A DNA stretch of 32,532 nt, taken from the NCBI GenBank assembly GCA_003450815.1, contig DMES01000047.1:1-32532 (forward strand). The letters run 5' to 3'. Source of the stretch: Elusimicrobiota bacterium (GTDB lineage: Bacteria; Elusimicrobiota; Elusimicrobia; Elusimicrobiales; UBA9959). Below the pieces are notes generated by a model, which worked only from the letters and a program-made list of their open reading frames with translations, ran no database searches and was not told where the DNA came from. The translations under genes were made by a program, and so were the position numbers. The stretch's first letter is position 1, and every line of letters begins with the position of its first letter. This document shows positions 15,628 through 23,534 of this stretch, piece by piece.

Positions 15628-17484
15628 ATGAATAAGTCCCCATCCAGAAAAGAGGTCAGAATAAACGAATTAAATTCAACAACTATACGTTTCGCCGGCG
15701 ATTCCGGCGACGGCATACAGCTTGTGGGCCACCAGTTCGCCAACGCTACCGCTATAGCCGGTAACGACTTGAGCACTTCGCCGGATTATCCGTCCGAAGT
15801 CCGCTCACCGGCGGGCTCGCTTGGCGGGGTCAGCGGCTTTCAGTTGAGTTTTGGCGACGAATCGGTTATGACGCCCGGCACCAAACCTAATGTGCTAATA
15901 GTCATGAACCCCGCGGCGCTTGCCGTCAATATAAAGAACCTGGATAAAGGTTCCGTTATAATCGCCAATTCGGACGCGTTCGTCCCGGCCGCCCTTGAAA
16001 AGGCGGGGTATGCCGCTAATCCCCTGGAGGACGGTACGCTTTCCAACTACAGAGTTATGCCTATCCCGGTTAATACGCTCACGGAGAATACGCTTAAGGA
16101 TTCCGGGCTTACCAAGTCGCAGATCTTGAAGTGCAAGAATTTTTATATGCTGGGTATAATGTATTGGATGTACGATCTGCCTATAGAACCTACCGTTAAC
16201 TGGATAAAAACCAAGTTCAAGAAAACGCCGGAGTTGGCCAAAGCTAATCAGCAGGTTCTCGCTGCCGGCTATGCCTATTCCGAAGCCACGGAGATGTTCG
16301 ACGCCAGGTTCCAGATAAAGAAAAGCCCGGTGGCTCCGGGCAAATACCGGAACCTTACCGGTAACGAGGCCGCCGCCTACGCGCTTATAACCGCGGCTAA
16401 GCTTCTTAAAAGGAAACTTTTCTATGGTTCCTACCCTATTACGCCGGCTTCTGAAATACTGCATACTCTTTCCAAACACAAGGCCAATGACGTGGTCGTC
16501 TTTCAGGCGGAAGACGAGATAGCGGCCGTCTGCGCTTCCATAGGCGCAGCGTTCGCCGGATGTCTGTCCTCCACCGGCACGAGCGGGCCCGGTCTCTCGC
16601 TTAAAACGGAAGCTGTAGGCCTGGCTGTCATCACGGAACTACCGCTAGTGATAGTGAATGTGCAGAGAGGCGGCCCCTCCACCGGCCTTCCGACAAAGAC
16701 CGAGCAGTCGGACCTCCTGCAGTCCATTTACGGCCGGCACGGCGAGTCACCGCTGGTGGTGCTTGCAGCCTCAAGCCCTGCGGATTGCTTTACCACCACG
16801 CTAGAAGGCGCGCGGATAGCCGTAAAGTACATGACTCCGGTCATAGTTCTTTCCAACGCCTATCTCTCCAATGGCTCCGAGCCGTTCAGAATCCCCAAAC
16901 TGAAAGAACTGCCCAAATTCGATGTTCCGAATCTGCCGGAACCGGAACAGTTCAAACCGTATATGAGGAACCCTGAAACCCTGGCCCGCCCCTGGGCATA
17001 TGCAGGCCTTAAAGGTTATGAACACAGGATAGGCGGCCTGGAAAAGTCAGATGGCGCCGGCGCCGTCAGCCATGACCCGGAAAACCATGAGCTTATGTCC
17101 AAATTAAGGGCCGAGAAAGTGGCCAGAGTAGCGGCGGAAATACCGCCGACCAAAGTATACGGCGCGTCAGAGGGGGAGCTTCTGGTCGTAGGCTGGGGCT
17201 CCACTTTCGGCGCCATAACACAGGCGGTGAACGAGGCCAGGAAAATGGGCCTGCAGGTATCGTCAGCGCATGTCAAATACATGAATCCGCTTCCGCCGGA
17301 CCTGGGGACCGTGATGCGCAGGTTCAGAAAGATCCTGGTGCCAGAGGAGAATTTCGGCCAGTTCAGGATGATGCTGCGCGCGGCTTACGCGTTGGAGCCC
17401 ATCGGCCTCAATAAAGTCCAGGGCCAGGCGCTCAATTCGGACGAGGTGCTCGTAAAAATAAAAGAGATTCTAAGAGGTTCCTGA
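15628..17484 (+). CDS. korA: 2-oxoglutarate:ferredoxin oxidoreductase, fused gamma-alpha subunit
   Basis: A 618-residue subunit of a 2-oxoacid:ferredoxin oxidoreductase. Residues about 18-190 are the gamma domain (IRFAGDSGDGIQLVGHQFA), then about 240-430 is the pyrimidine-binding domain (YGSYPITPASEILHTLSK, FQAEDEIAAVCASIGAAFAG, GTSGPGLSLKTEAVGLAV) and the rest is the transketolase C-terminal-like domain. With KorB it oxidises 2-oxoglutarate and CoA to succinyl-CoA and CO2, reducing ferredoxin. The substrate is inferred from the divergent sucCD neighbours and the KorA-type gamma fusion; pyruvate or branched-chain acids are less likely. The start is supported by AGAGGTG upstream. Confidence 0.92.
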   Translation: MNKSPSRKEVRINELNSTTIRFAGDSGDGIQLVGHQFANATAIAGNDLSTSPDYPSEVRSPAGSLGGVSGFQLSFGDESVMTPGTKPNVLIVMNPAALAVNIKNLDKGSVIIANSDAFVPAALEKAGYAANPLEDGTLSNYRVMPIPVNTLTENTLKDSGLTKSQILKCKNFYMLGIMYWMYDLPIEPTVNWIKTKFKKTPELAKANQQVLAAGYAYSEATEMFDARFQIKKSPVAPGKYRNLTGNEAAAYALITAAKLLKRKLFYGSYPITPASEILHTLSKHKANDVVVFQAEDEIAAVCASIGAAFAGCLSSTGTSGPGLSLKTEAVGLAVITELPLVIVNVQRGGPSTGLPTKTEQSDLLQSIYGRHGESPLVVLAASSPADCFTTTLEGARIAVKYMTPVIVLSNAYLSNGSEPFRIPKLKELPKFDVPNLPEPEQFKPYMRNPETLARPWAYAGLKGYEHRIGGLEKSDGAGAVSHDPENHELMSKLRAEKVARVAAEIPPTKVYGASEGELLVVGWGSTFGAITQAVNEARKMGLQVSSAHVKYMNPLPPDLGTVMRRFRKILVPEENFGQFRMMLRAAYALEPIGLNKVQGQALNSDEVLVKIKEILRGS

Positions 17485-17514
17485 TTACTCTACGGCAGTC
17501 ACAATTCAGGAAGC

Positions 17515-17562
17515 TAGTAGTCAGAATTCAGGAGTCAAAAGTATTCTGAATTCTGACTACTA
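17515..17562 (+). repeat. hairpin micro-repeat element F (TAGTAGTCAGAATTCAG)
   Basis: TAGTAGTCAGAATTCAG (17515-17531) and its exact reverse complement (17546-17562) form a perfect 17-bp stem with a 14-nt loop. Extra AATTCAGGA and AATTCTGTC words flank it on either side. It sits between korA and korB, which are otherwise a two-gene operon, so it would be transcribed as a stem in their mRNA. The same words (GAATTCAG, AGTAGTCAG) recur at 26430-26515. Confidence 0.9.
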
Positions 17563-17600
17563 AATTCTGTCTACTTATAGCAGTAACGGAGGTTCCAATT

Positions 17601-18602
17601 ATGGAAAACACAAAACTGACAGCCAGAGATTTCGCGCCCAGCCAGCCGGTAAAGTGGTGCCCCGGCTGCGGCGACTTCGCCATACTCGCCCAGGTCCATA
17701 AGACCATGGCCGCCATGGGCCTGCCGCATGAAAAATACGTTGTGGTTTCAGGCATCGGCTGTTCGAGCCGTTTTCCTTATTACGTGAACACCTACGGTGT
17801 CCATTCCATCCACGGCCGCGCTCCAGCTGTGGCGTCTGGCATAAAACTGTCCAATCCGGACCTTTCCGTGTGGGTCGTAACGGGCGACGGAGACGGTCTT
17901 TCCATAGGCGGAAACCATGTGCTGCATGCCATAAGAAGGAACATAGGCCTGAAAATACTGCTTTTCAACAACCGTATTTATGCGATGACCAAGGGGCAGG
18001 CCAGCCCCACTACTCAGCTGGGTATGAAGACCAAATCCTCTCCGATGGGGACCATAGACTACCCGTTCAACCCCGCGCGTTTCGCCGTGGGGCTTGACTG
18101 CACATTCGTCGCCCGCGGCTTGGACACGGATATGGCGCTTACAAGCCGTCTCCTTGAGCGGGCCGCGGGGCATAAAGGTACGGCGTTCGTGGAAATCTTC
18201 CAGAAATGTCTGCCCTTTTCCGATAAGGAATTTGACGACCTCAAAGATCCGCAGAAGAAAGACGACCTTACCATTAAAGTGGAACATGGCAAGCCGCTAA
18301 TATTCGGCAAAAACAGGAACAAGGGCATAGTTTTCAGGAACTTCAGGTCGGAAATAGTGGAATTCGAGACCGGCGCCATACCGGCCGAGGTGGCTGTTTA
18401 CGACGAGACCAATGCCGAGATGGCCTACCTTATAAGCGGATTTCAGGCCCCGGACTTCCCGATACCGTTCGGCGTGTTCAGGGCCTCGGAGAAGCCGTCA
18501 TACGAGGAGCTTTATTATAACCAGGTTGCCGCCGTGGGCGATACAAAGGGCAATGAGCTTGAAACCCTGCTCTCCGGCCCCGACGCATGGGAAGTAAAAT
18601 AA
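17601..18602 (+). CDS. korB: 2-oxoglutarate:ferredoxin oxidoreductase beta subunit
   Basis: A 333-residue subunit that binds thiamine diphosphate and a 4Fe-4S cluster. Cys residues likely to hold the cluster are C20 and C23 (WCPGCGDF), C54 (GIGCSSR) and a later KCLPF Cys. The TPP/Mg motif runs from GDGDG (95-99) to N123-N124 (LLFNNRIYAMTKGQASPTT). ACGGAGG before ATG 17601 sets the start. It lies downstream of korA, separated by 116 nt that hold a perfect hairpin. Its stop codon touches a clear intrinsic terminator. No separate ferredoxin-like delta subunit is encoded nearby, so this is the two-subunit form. Confidence 0.93.
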   Translation: MENTKLTARDFAPSQPVKWCPGCGDFAILAQVHKTMAAMGLPHEKYVVVSGIGCSSRFPYYVNTYGVHSIHGRAPAVASGIKLSNPDLSVWVVTGDGDGLSIGGNHVLHAIRRNIGLKILLFNNRIYAMTKGQASPTTQLGMKTKSSPMGTIDYPFNPARFAVGLDCTFVARGLDTDMALTSRLLERAAGHKGTAFVEIFQKCLPFSDKEFDDLKDPQKKDDLTIKVEHGKPLIFGKNRNKGIVFRNFRSEIVEFETGAIPAEVAVYDETNAEMAYLISGFQAPDFPIPFGVFRASEKPSYEELYYNQVAAVGDTKGNELETLLSGPDAWEVK

Positions 18603-18621
18603 AATCCGCGAAGCGGATTTT
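18601..18621 (+). terminator. intrinsic terminator of korAB
   Basis: AAAATCCGC (18601-18609), loop GAA, GCGGATTTT (18613-18621): a perfect 9-bp stem ending in T residues, overlapping the korB stop codon by two bases. Confidence 0.8.
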
Positions 18622-18817
18622 ATACAGTGAAACATTGCTGTTAATTCTGTTGCAGTTTCGTGTCCAGCGTACATAGGCGGGCCGTAAAGCAAGCAGGAAA
18701 CAAAGCAATGTCATGTGCTATTTCACTAAGCTTCTCGCGCCGGCGGCAGGCAAAAAACATACGGAAACCGGCGATAACCAGTCTTGTGTCTAACGCAGAT
18801 TCTGGAATAAGGAGACG
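18622..18817 (+). other. intergenic stretch with possible folded element
   Basis: This 196-nt gap follows the korAB terminator and leads to a histidine kinase gene. AGTGAAACATTGCT near 18626 can pair with AGCAATG and TTTCACT near 18705-18727, with a ten-base bulge on the right side, closing a loop of about 65 nt. No gene, riboswitch class or clear promoter was recognised. AAGGAG at 18809-18814 belongs to the next gene. Confidence 0.3.
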
Positions 18818-20356
18818 TTGAGATTTTTCATGCGACCGACTAAGGAATATCTGAGACGCTGGTTTGAGGCGTTTTTCGTTTTTGGCGTCATATTTTTGGC
18901 CGGGCTCATACATTACCTGGTTCCCTATAAGGTGGCCTTTCTGAACTTTTATGCCATCCCGGTCCTGATGGCGGCCTACTATCTGGATATTCGTAAGACA
19001 CTCTTGGGTGCGGTCGCTTGCATCATGCTGACATTCCTAAATGTTCGGCTGATGCCTGATTCCTTCCTGATATCTCCCGACAGCACAACGCTTTACATGA
19101 GCCTGTTCACCTGGGGTTGCTTCCTGCTCCTTTCGGCCATCCTGGTGGACACCTTAAAGCGGCAACTGCTTAGAGAAACGGACCACAGCAAGAACCTGGA
19201 TCGCCAGATCGTCGAACTTATAAAGGAAGAAAAACGGAAGATGGAGCTGGTTTTTAAAAAAATGAAAGAAGGCGCCATACTTACCGACAAGGCCGGCGGG
19301 ATTACAACGTTAAACAATTCCGCCCAGCTTTATCTTGAATATGAAAGGTATAATTTTACCGACATAAAAGCAGCGCTCCAGAACTTTTCCATCAAGCCCG
19401 GCCTTGAAACCATTATGCAGAGCGAACAAGCCGTGTGCCGTTTTGAGGTTTTCAGGGAAAGGCCGAAGAAGTTCTATCTGGATGGTGCGGCCATAAAGCT
19501 TTTCAAGGAAGACAAGGCCGGCGCTTCCATCCAGGAAGGCTGGCTTTGGGTGTTCTCTGATGTGACCGCGCAGCGCCTTGAGGAGTGCATGGCGAGGAAT
19601 TTCCTATCGCTCATCTCGCACAAGTTGAAAACCCCGCTGGCAGTAATAAACGGCTACGCCCAGACATTAAGAAACGAGGCGCAGAACCAGGTTCTTCCGG
19701 AGATAATAACAAAGTCTACATCCACTATACTCGCGCAGAGTTTGAAATTGAAAGCCCTTGTGGAAATCCTGCTCGATTTCGTGACGATAGAGAATATGGA
19801 TGAAACCACCCTGAACAAAACAAGTTTTGACGCCCTGGAACTTATAAACGAAACCGCGGCCCTGGTAAAGCGCAGCTTTAAGGATATGGAGGGGCTTACC
19901 TTTAAGACAGAAGTTGCGGAAAAAGTCTCAATAAACGCCGACCGGAATTTGATAAAAAACGCGCTTAAATGTCTTATAGAAAACGCCGTTAAATTTAATC
20001 CTTCCATGAAAAAACTGGTTGTCATATCCGTTCGGACAAGTGACGGCAATGTTCTGCTGTCGGTGGAAGACAATGGCCCGGGAATTCCTGGCGAAGAGCT
20101 GGAAAATATTTTTAATAAATTTTACCAGGTGGAGGCTTCGTTCACCGGCCAGGTTGAAGGCTGGGGGATCGGGCTTGCGCTTGTCAGGAAAACAGCTGAA
20201 ATGCATAAGGGCCGCGTTTTTGTAAAGTCGCAGTTGCAGAAAGGTTCTGTTTTTACCCTGCTCCTTCCGCTGTCCATTCGCAGCGGGCTTAGCCATGATC
20301 CACTGCTGGATTCGGGCTATAATGTGAAATTTGGAGTGGGCTCCAAGCGTGTATAA
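18818..20356 (+). CDS. membrane-bound sensor histidine kinase (orphan)
   Basis: A kinase of up to 512 residues. Three hydrophobic segments near 18-33, 43-75 and 90-112 anchor it in the inner membrane, followed by a coiled linker (115-150) and a PAS-like region (about 150-250). The dimerisation/phosphoacceptor helix has LISHKLKTPLAVINGYAQ with H268. The ATPase part shows the N box with N389, DNGPGIP (418-424) and GWGIGLAL (448-455). It should autophosphorylate on H268 and pass phosphate to a receiver, but no response regulator adjoins it. The start is uncertain: TTG 18818 lies three nucleotides after AAGGAG, whereas ATG 18830 (MRPTKEYLRRW) lies fifteen after it. Confidence 0.9.
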   Translation: MRFFMRPTKEYLRRWFEAFFVFGVIFLAGLIHYLVPYKVAFLNFYAIPVLMAAYYLDIRKTLLGAVACIMLTFLNVRLMPDSFLISPDSTTLYMSLFTWGCFLLLSAILVDTLKRQLLRETDHSKNLDRQIVELIKEEKRKMELVFKKMKEGAILTDKAGGITTLNNSAQLYLEYERYNFTDIKAALQNFSIKPGLETIMQSEQAVCRFEVFRERPKKFYLDGAAIKLFKEDKAGASIQEGWLWVFSDVTAQRLEECMARNFLSLISHKLKTPLAVINGYAQTLRNEAQNQVLPEIITKSTSTILAQSLKLKALVEILLDFVTIENMDETTLNKTSFDALELINETAALVKRSFKDMEGLTFKTEVAEKVSINADRNLIKNALKCLIENAVKFNPSMKKLVVISVRTSDGNVLLSVEDNGPGIPGEELENIFNKFYQVEASFTGQVEGWGIGLALVRKTAEMHKGRVFVKSQLQKGSVFTLLLPLSIRSGLSHDPLLDSGYNVKFGVGSKRV

Positions 20357-20402
20357 GGGGTCAGGTCTTGATTCTTGACGAAACAAAGCAACATCCCCTG
20401 CA

Positions 20403-20437
20403 ACAAAGTCCCCGGCGGAATTACCGCCTGGAGCTTT
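20403..20437. terminator. imperfect hairpin between convergent genes
   Basis: CAAAGTCCCCGGCGG and CCGCCTGGAGCTTTG form a 15-bp stem with three mismatches around a 5-base loop. It lies between the convergent kinase and phosphatase-like genes, where it could end transcription from either side, although no long U-tract follows. Confidence 0.5.
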
Positions 20438-20453
20438 GTCGTTCTCTGCTAAA

Positions 20454-21185
20454 CTATTCGCAGAGCCAGTGGTTCTTTTCAAATTTGTCCACCATTTTCA
20501 GTATATCGTTGTGCCAGTTGAAGAGCATTAGCTGATATACTCCTTTGTAGTCGTATATACCGGTAATGAGGTTCTCAACTTCGTTATGCAGAGCGGCTTT
20601 ATCAAATTGCTTGCCGCAGGCCTGATTGCGAATTCTAAACGCCAGTGCAAGGGCTCCCGTGCGATGATATCCGCCCAGGCAGTGTATATATACCTTATTG
20701 CCCGCGTTGGTTTCCTCTACCAGACGGCGGAAAGCAGCCCTAAAGTTATCATTATCTGAAAAATCCTTCGGGAACGCGAAGATATCGTACTGGGCGCAAG
20801 CGAGCCCGTAGGCCTTGCACATATTCTGATCATCAGTATGCAGCCCCTGCAGGCTTATTACGGTTTTGACTCCCATCCTGGCAAGGTATTTATAGTCGGC
20901 TTCTTTCAGCAGTGAGGCACCGGTAAAAACCAGACCCTCCGGAATTCCACTCTCCCTAGTCTTCACCCACTCCGCAATCCTGAAATTTACGATCGGAGAC
21001 TTTGCCCTGAACCGGGCTTCCAGATCAGCTTTAGAAAGAACAGCCGGCGTGGGTACGGCAACGTTCGCCTCAACACCCATATCTTTTGCCGAAGATTTGA
21101 GCTCGTTCAGCGCCTCGGCAGAGGCGTATGCGGTAAGCGAAACCAGAAGGGCGATACTGCTTAACAGTTTAGCTGACTTGTTCAT
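20454..21185 (-). CDS. exported protein-tyrosine-phosphatase-like protein
   Basis: A 243-residue protein with a signal peptide (residues 1-23, ending ASA) and a proline-containing linker, followed by a dual-specificity or tyrosine phosphatase fold. The P-loop is VYIHCLGGYHRTGALAL, with H168, nucleophile C169 and R175, a correct C-x5-R-T signature. A general-acid Asp may be supplied by the FPKDFSDND loop (138-146). Such exported enzymes in bacteria can act on phosphoproteins, phosphoinositides or phytate; the substrate is not evident. AAGGA nine nucleotides before ATG 21185 supports the start. It is transcribed toward the kinase gene, separated by a shared hairpin. Confidence 0.82.
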   Translation of the reverse strand: MNKSAKLLSSIALLVSLTAYASAEALNELKSSAKDMGVEANVAVPTPAVLSKADLEARFRAKSPIVNFRIAEWVKTRESGIPEGLVFTGASLLKEADYKYLARMGVKTVISLQGLHTDDQNMCKAYGLACAQYDIFAFPKDFSDNDNFRAAFRRLVEETNAGNKVYIHCLGGYHRTGALALAFRIRNQACGKQFDKAALHNEVENLITGIYDYKGVYQLMLFNWHNDILKMVDKFEKNHWLCE

Positions 21186-21405
21186 ATTCGGTTATCCTTT
21201 ATTTCAGGGCTGTACTTGCCCTTACCTGAATATTTTATCAGCTTCGGGCAAACTGCGGGAGTGTCATAAGTCCCATTCTCCTGTAGTCTTTAGTCCGCTC
21301 CAAATTTCCCTTTCTGCCCGGATCTATAGTAAATATAAGGCCGATCATCGAGAGTTCCCATGCAAAAGTTACACTCTTATTTTCCATTACGGATTGTTTG
21401 GGAAC

Positions 21406-21439
21406 AAAACGCCCCCCGGCGCGAACCGGGGGGCGTTTT
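21406..21439 (-). terminator. intrinsic terminator of the exported-protein operon
   Basis: AAAACGCCCCCCGG and its exact complement form a 14-bp stem around a six-base loop, followed on the minus strand by TTTTGTT. It lies 15 nt after the stop of the six-repeat protein gene. Confidence 0.88.
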
Positions 21440-21454
21440 GAAAGCGTTGCGCTA

Positions 21455-22276
21455 TTATCTTGTTGCGTGAGATACGCCGTCCCTGTCCACCCACAGCACC
21501 TGTCCATCCGGATTTATCTTGAAAGTGGCGGCATCCCGCGAAATCTGGCTGGAATTCTTATATAGCTCATCGCCAGTGCTCATCCAAGCCACATCACCGG
21601 TGTTGCCGCTTATTATAAAGGAGCGTACATTTCTGCCCAGTTGCTGGGCGTCCCTATACATATCGCCGCTGGTGTTCGACCAGGCGGCAATTCCTTTATA
21701 TGACAGGCTGAACGAGTTGGCGTTGCGGCCTAATTCCTCCGTGTCTTTGTAAATATCACCGTCGGTAGCTTTCCAGACCACAACGCCGTTGTAAGGGGCG
21801 ATAGCAAAAGTAGAGGCGTCGCGGCCCAAGGTCTCATCATTTTTGTGCATATCACCGTCAGATTCGCTCCAGGCTACAACAGAACTGAATGCGCTTATTC
21901 CATAAGTAAAAGAGGCATTGCGGCCAAGCTGGGTCTCGTTAAGATACATCTCGGAGCCCGTGGTAACCCACGCCACATCGCCCACGCAGTTAACTCTGAA
22001 CGTAGAGGCATTGCGTCCTATTCTATCGCCGTTGCGGTAAATATCGCCGGACGGATCAATACTGACAGACGCTTCCTGGCAATTAGGCCAAACTACTCCA
22101 TTTATCCGGCGAACCGTTTTAAGTGTGTTTCCGCTTATGGCCGTTTCCGGTATTGCCGGAATTGGAATAGAAACCTTCCTGGCTTCGTTGAGGTTTAATG
22201 CCCCGAATTCCTCAGCGCAATAAGCGATCTGCGCTGAAAATATTACTGTGGCAACTAAAGTTAACAGTTTTTTCAT
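21455..22276 (-). CDS. exported protein with six 31-33-residue beta-type repeats
   Basis: A 273-residue protein of no family I can name. A signal peptide (1-20) and a proline-rich linker (35-45) lead into six consecutive repeats from about residue 77 to the C-terminus. Each repeat has the pattern D-(I/M)-Y-(K/R)-x4-(L/I)-G-R-(N/D)-A-x2-F, then a short turn and (V/A)-x-W-x3-(S/D)-G. The GR(N/D)A-like positions are at 87, 118, 151, 183, 214 and 246 (the last is SRDA), and Trp recurs at 103, 136, 168, 199, 231 and 262. The alternation suggests beta-hairpins arranged as a small propeller or solenoid. AAGGAGA lies six nucleotides before ATG 22276, 30 nt after the upstream gene, so the two form an operon that ends at a strong terminator. 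Confidence 0.8.
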   Translation of the reverse strand: MKKLLTLVATVIFSAQIAYCAEEFGALNLNEARKVSIPIPAIPETAISGNTLKTVRRINGVVWPNCQEASVSIDPSGDIYRNGDRIGRNASTFRVNCVGDVAWVTTGSEMYLNETQLGRNASFTYGISAFSSVVAWSESDGDMHKNDETLGRDASTFAIAPYNGVVVWKATDGDIYKDTEELGRNANSFSLSYKGIAAWSNTSGDMYRDAQQLGRNVRSFIISGNTGDVAWMSTGDELYKNSSQISRDAATFKINPDGQVLWVDRDGVSHATR

Positions 22277-22306
22277 ATAATCTCCTTGTTTCCGGCTTGA
22301 AGCGCC

Positions 22307-22855
22307 TTACTTGCGCATCTGTCCCACTATAAAGTCCCAGCAGTACTGGTCTATATTTGGCCCGCCGCCATGCCCGGACTTGAAAGTCGCCGCCACGCCC
22401 CAGTTCAGTTCGTCCTTTTCAATTACATAATTGGCGCTGTAGTTGGAATCCCACTGCGGTCCTGAGAAGAACGCCAGTTCTATTCTCTTTATGTCACCCG
22501 CGAAACTTGCAGGAATAAAATCGTACATGCTCATTTCCGGGGTCATAAAACCTGTTCCATGCCATTCTTTGGGAAGGGTAACGATACGCTCCGTGGTTTT
22601 TGAATAACCGGAGTAGTATTCCAAGGCCGTCACTCTGACCACAGCCTGTATGCTGTCGCTGCCGCCGAGAATTCCACTGCGCTTGTAGGCGATCACGAGT
22701 TTGTTCATTATCCCGCTTGATACGAGGGCCACAACAGCCGGTCCCTTGGACACGACACGCGCGGTCTGATTGGTATAATCAGCGGGGTAATTTGAAGCCT
22801 TCGTAACCGAGACCGCGAACAGCATGACTGCAGCAACTGCGATGATTTTTTTCAC
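22307..22855 (-). CDS. small exported protein, possibly carbohydrate-binding
   Basis: A 182-residue protein starting at a GTG codon (AAAGGGGA lies upstream). The first 20 residues are a signal peptide ending in KAS. The mature part looks like one beta-sandwich domain. The segment FFSGPQWDSNYSANYVIE (about 128-145) resembles the W-D-x-N-x-x-x-N-Y strand of CBM25-type starch-binding and related modules; this is a weak, by-eye similarity. It is the first gene of a two-gene operon with the six-repeat protein, so the two exported proteins may work together at the cell surface or in the periplasm. Confidence 0.7.
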   Translation of the reverse strand: MKKIIAVAAVMLFAVSVTKASNYPADYTNQTARVVSKGPAVVALVSSGIMNKLVIAYKRSGILGGSDSIQAVVRVTALEYYSGYSKTTERIVTLPKEWHGTGFMTPEMSMYDFIPASFAGDIKRIELAFFSGPQWDSNYSANYVIEKDELNWGVAATFKSGHGGGPNIDQYCWDFIVGQMRK

Positions 22856-22893
22856 TTGGATTCCCCTTTCACTTCCAATTTTTCCACTACTAG

Positions 22894-22899
22894 ATTATA
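22894..22899 (-). promoter_or_regulatory. possible -10 box for the exported-protein operon
   Basis: TATAAT reads on the minus strand about 39 nt before the GTG start at 22855. No convincing -35 hexamer is found 16-18 nt upstream, so this may need an activator or an alternative sigma factor, or may be chance. Confidence 0.3.
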
Positions 22900-23062
22900 T
22901 GAGTAAGAGAATTCCGGTAATAGAGGCGGAGGACCCGGTTTAAATATGTTTTTCAGCCCATACTGGTCTGGGCACTTTGGACCTGAAGTGTCGGAAATGA
23001 AAAAATTAATCCGAATTGGAACATGGTTGTAACACGGCGTAGGTTTTTTGCTTAAAACAATT

Positions 23063-23090
23063 AAAAAGCCCCGGGAAGCCGGGGCTTTTT
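23063..23090 (-). terminator. intrinsic terminator after the flotillin-like remnant
   Basis: AAAAAGCCCCGG and CCGGGGCTTTTT form a perfect 12-bp stem with the loop GAAG, flanked by A and T runs that serve either strand. It lies 27 nt beyond the stop at 23118 on the minus strand. Confidence 0.88.
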
Positions 23091-23117
23091 AATTGGAGTT
23101 TACTTGATTCCTGCTTT

Positions 23118-23534
23118 TCAGGCGGCGGGTTTATCTTTATCCGAGCCGCCGGAAACCACTTTTATCGTACCGGCCATCAGGCTCGCTATAAAAGCGGCCA
23201 GCACATTAGATGAGCCGCCTTCGCCGGAGGCCCCCTGTACCAGCACATCCGGCGTTATTTTCACCTTGCTTTCCGAAACCCGCTTCATAACTTCTATAAC
23301 CGCCAGCGGCGCCTGGCCTAGAGCCAGCGCCTGTTTTGTATAGGCCTGGGCGGTGGCGTCGCCCACGGCGCGAATCTTTTCGCCCTCCGCCTTGCCTACT
23401 GCGGCGATACCGCCGGCTATTCCTTCCTGTTCAAGCCGTGTGGATTGCCCGCGGCCTTCCGCTATGGTGATGGCCTGCTGTTTCTGCTGGGTCGCTATCT
23501 GCACGTCAATTTCAGCCTTCAGCCTTTCTTCTTG
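23118..23534 (-). pseudogene. flotillin/SPFH C-terminal remnant, 5' truncated
   Basis: The minus-strand frame ending at 23118 encodes the C-terminal part of a flotillin/band-7 protein: EERLKAEIDVQIATQQKQQ, AITIAEGRGQSTRLEQEGIA, and the A/E/G-rich helix VGKAEGEKIRAVGDATAQAY. This is the coiled-coil tail with EA/EG repeats that mediates flotillin oligomers. The membrane hairpin and SPFH domain are missing. Flotillin-like sequence continues upstream of GTG 23504 into the last codons of the SpoIID gene in another frame, and then meets a TAA at 23541-23543. The gene therefore appears to have lost its 5' part where the SpoIID gene now ends. It may still be expressed as a 128-residue fragment from GTG 23504, without a clear Shine-Dalgarno sequence. 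Confidence 0.7.

Noticed and set aside
17748..18287. 179-codon open frame opposite korB, and similar antisense frames over korA, serS, rimO and sucD
   Set aside because: All are shadows of well-supported genes with complete motifs on the other strand.
21238..21387. 49-codon minus-strand frame (MENKSVTFAWELSMIGLIF start) between the six-repeat gene and the phosphatase-like gene
   Set aside because: It lies just after a strong terminator, has no Shine-Dalgarno sequence, and nothing in it was recognised. It may be leader DNA for the phosphatase-like gene.
21845..22198. 117-codon + strand frame opposite the six-repeat protein
   Set aside because: The internal repeats of the true gene keep the opposite frame open in a periodic way; there is no start signal or family resemblance.
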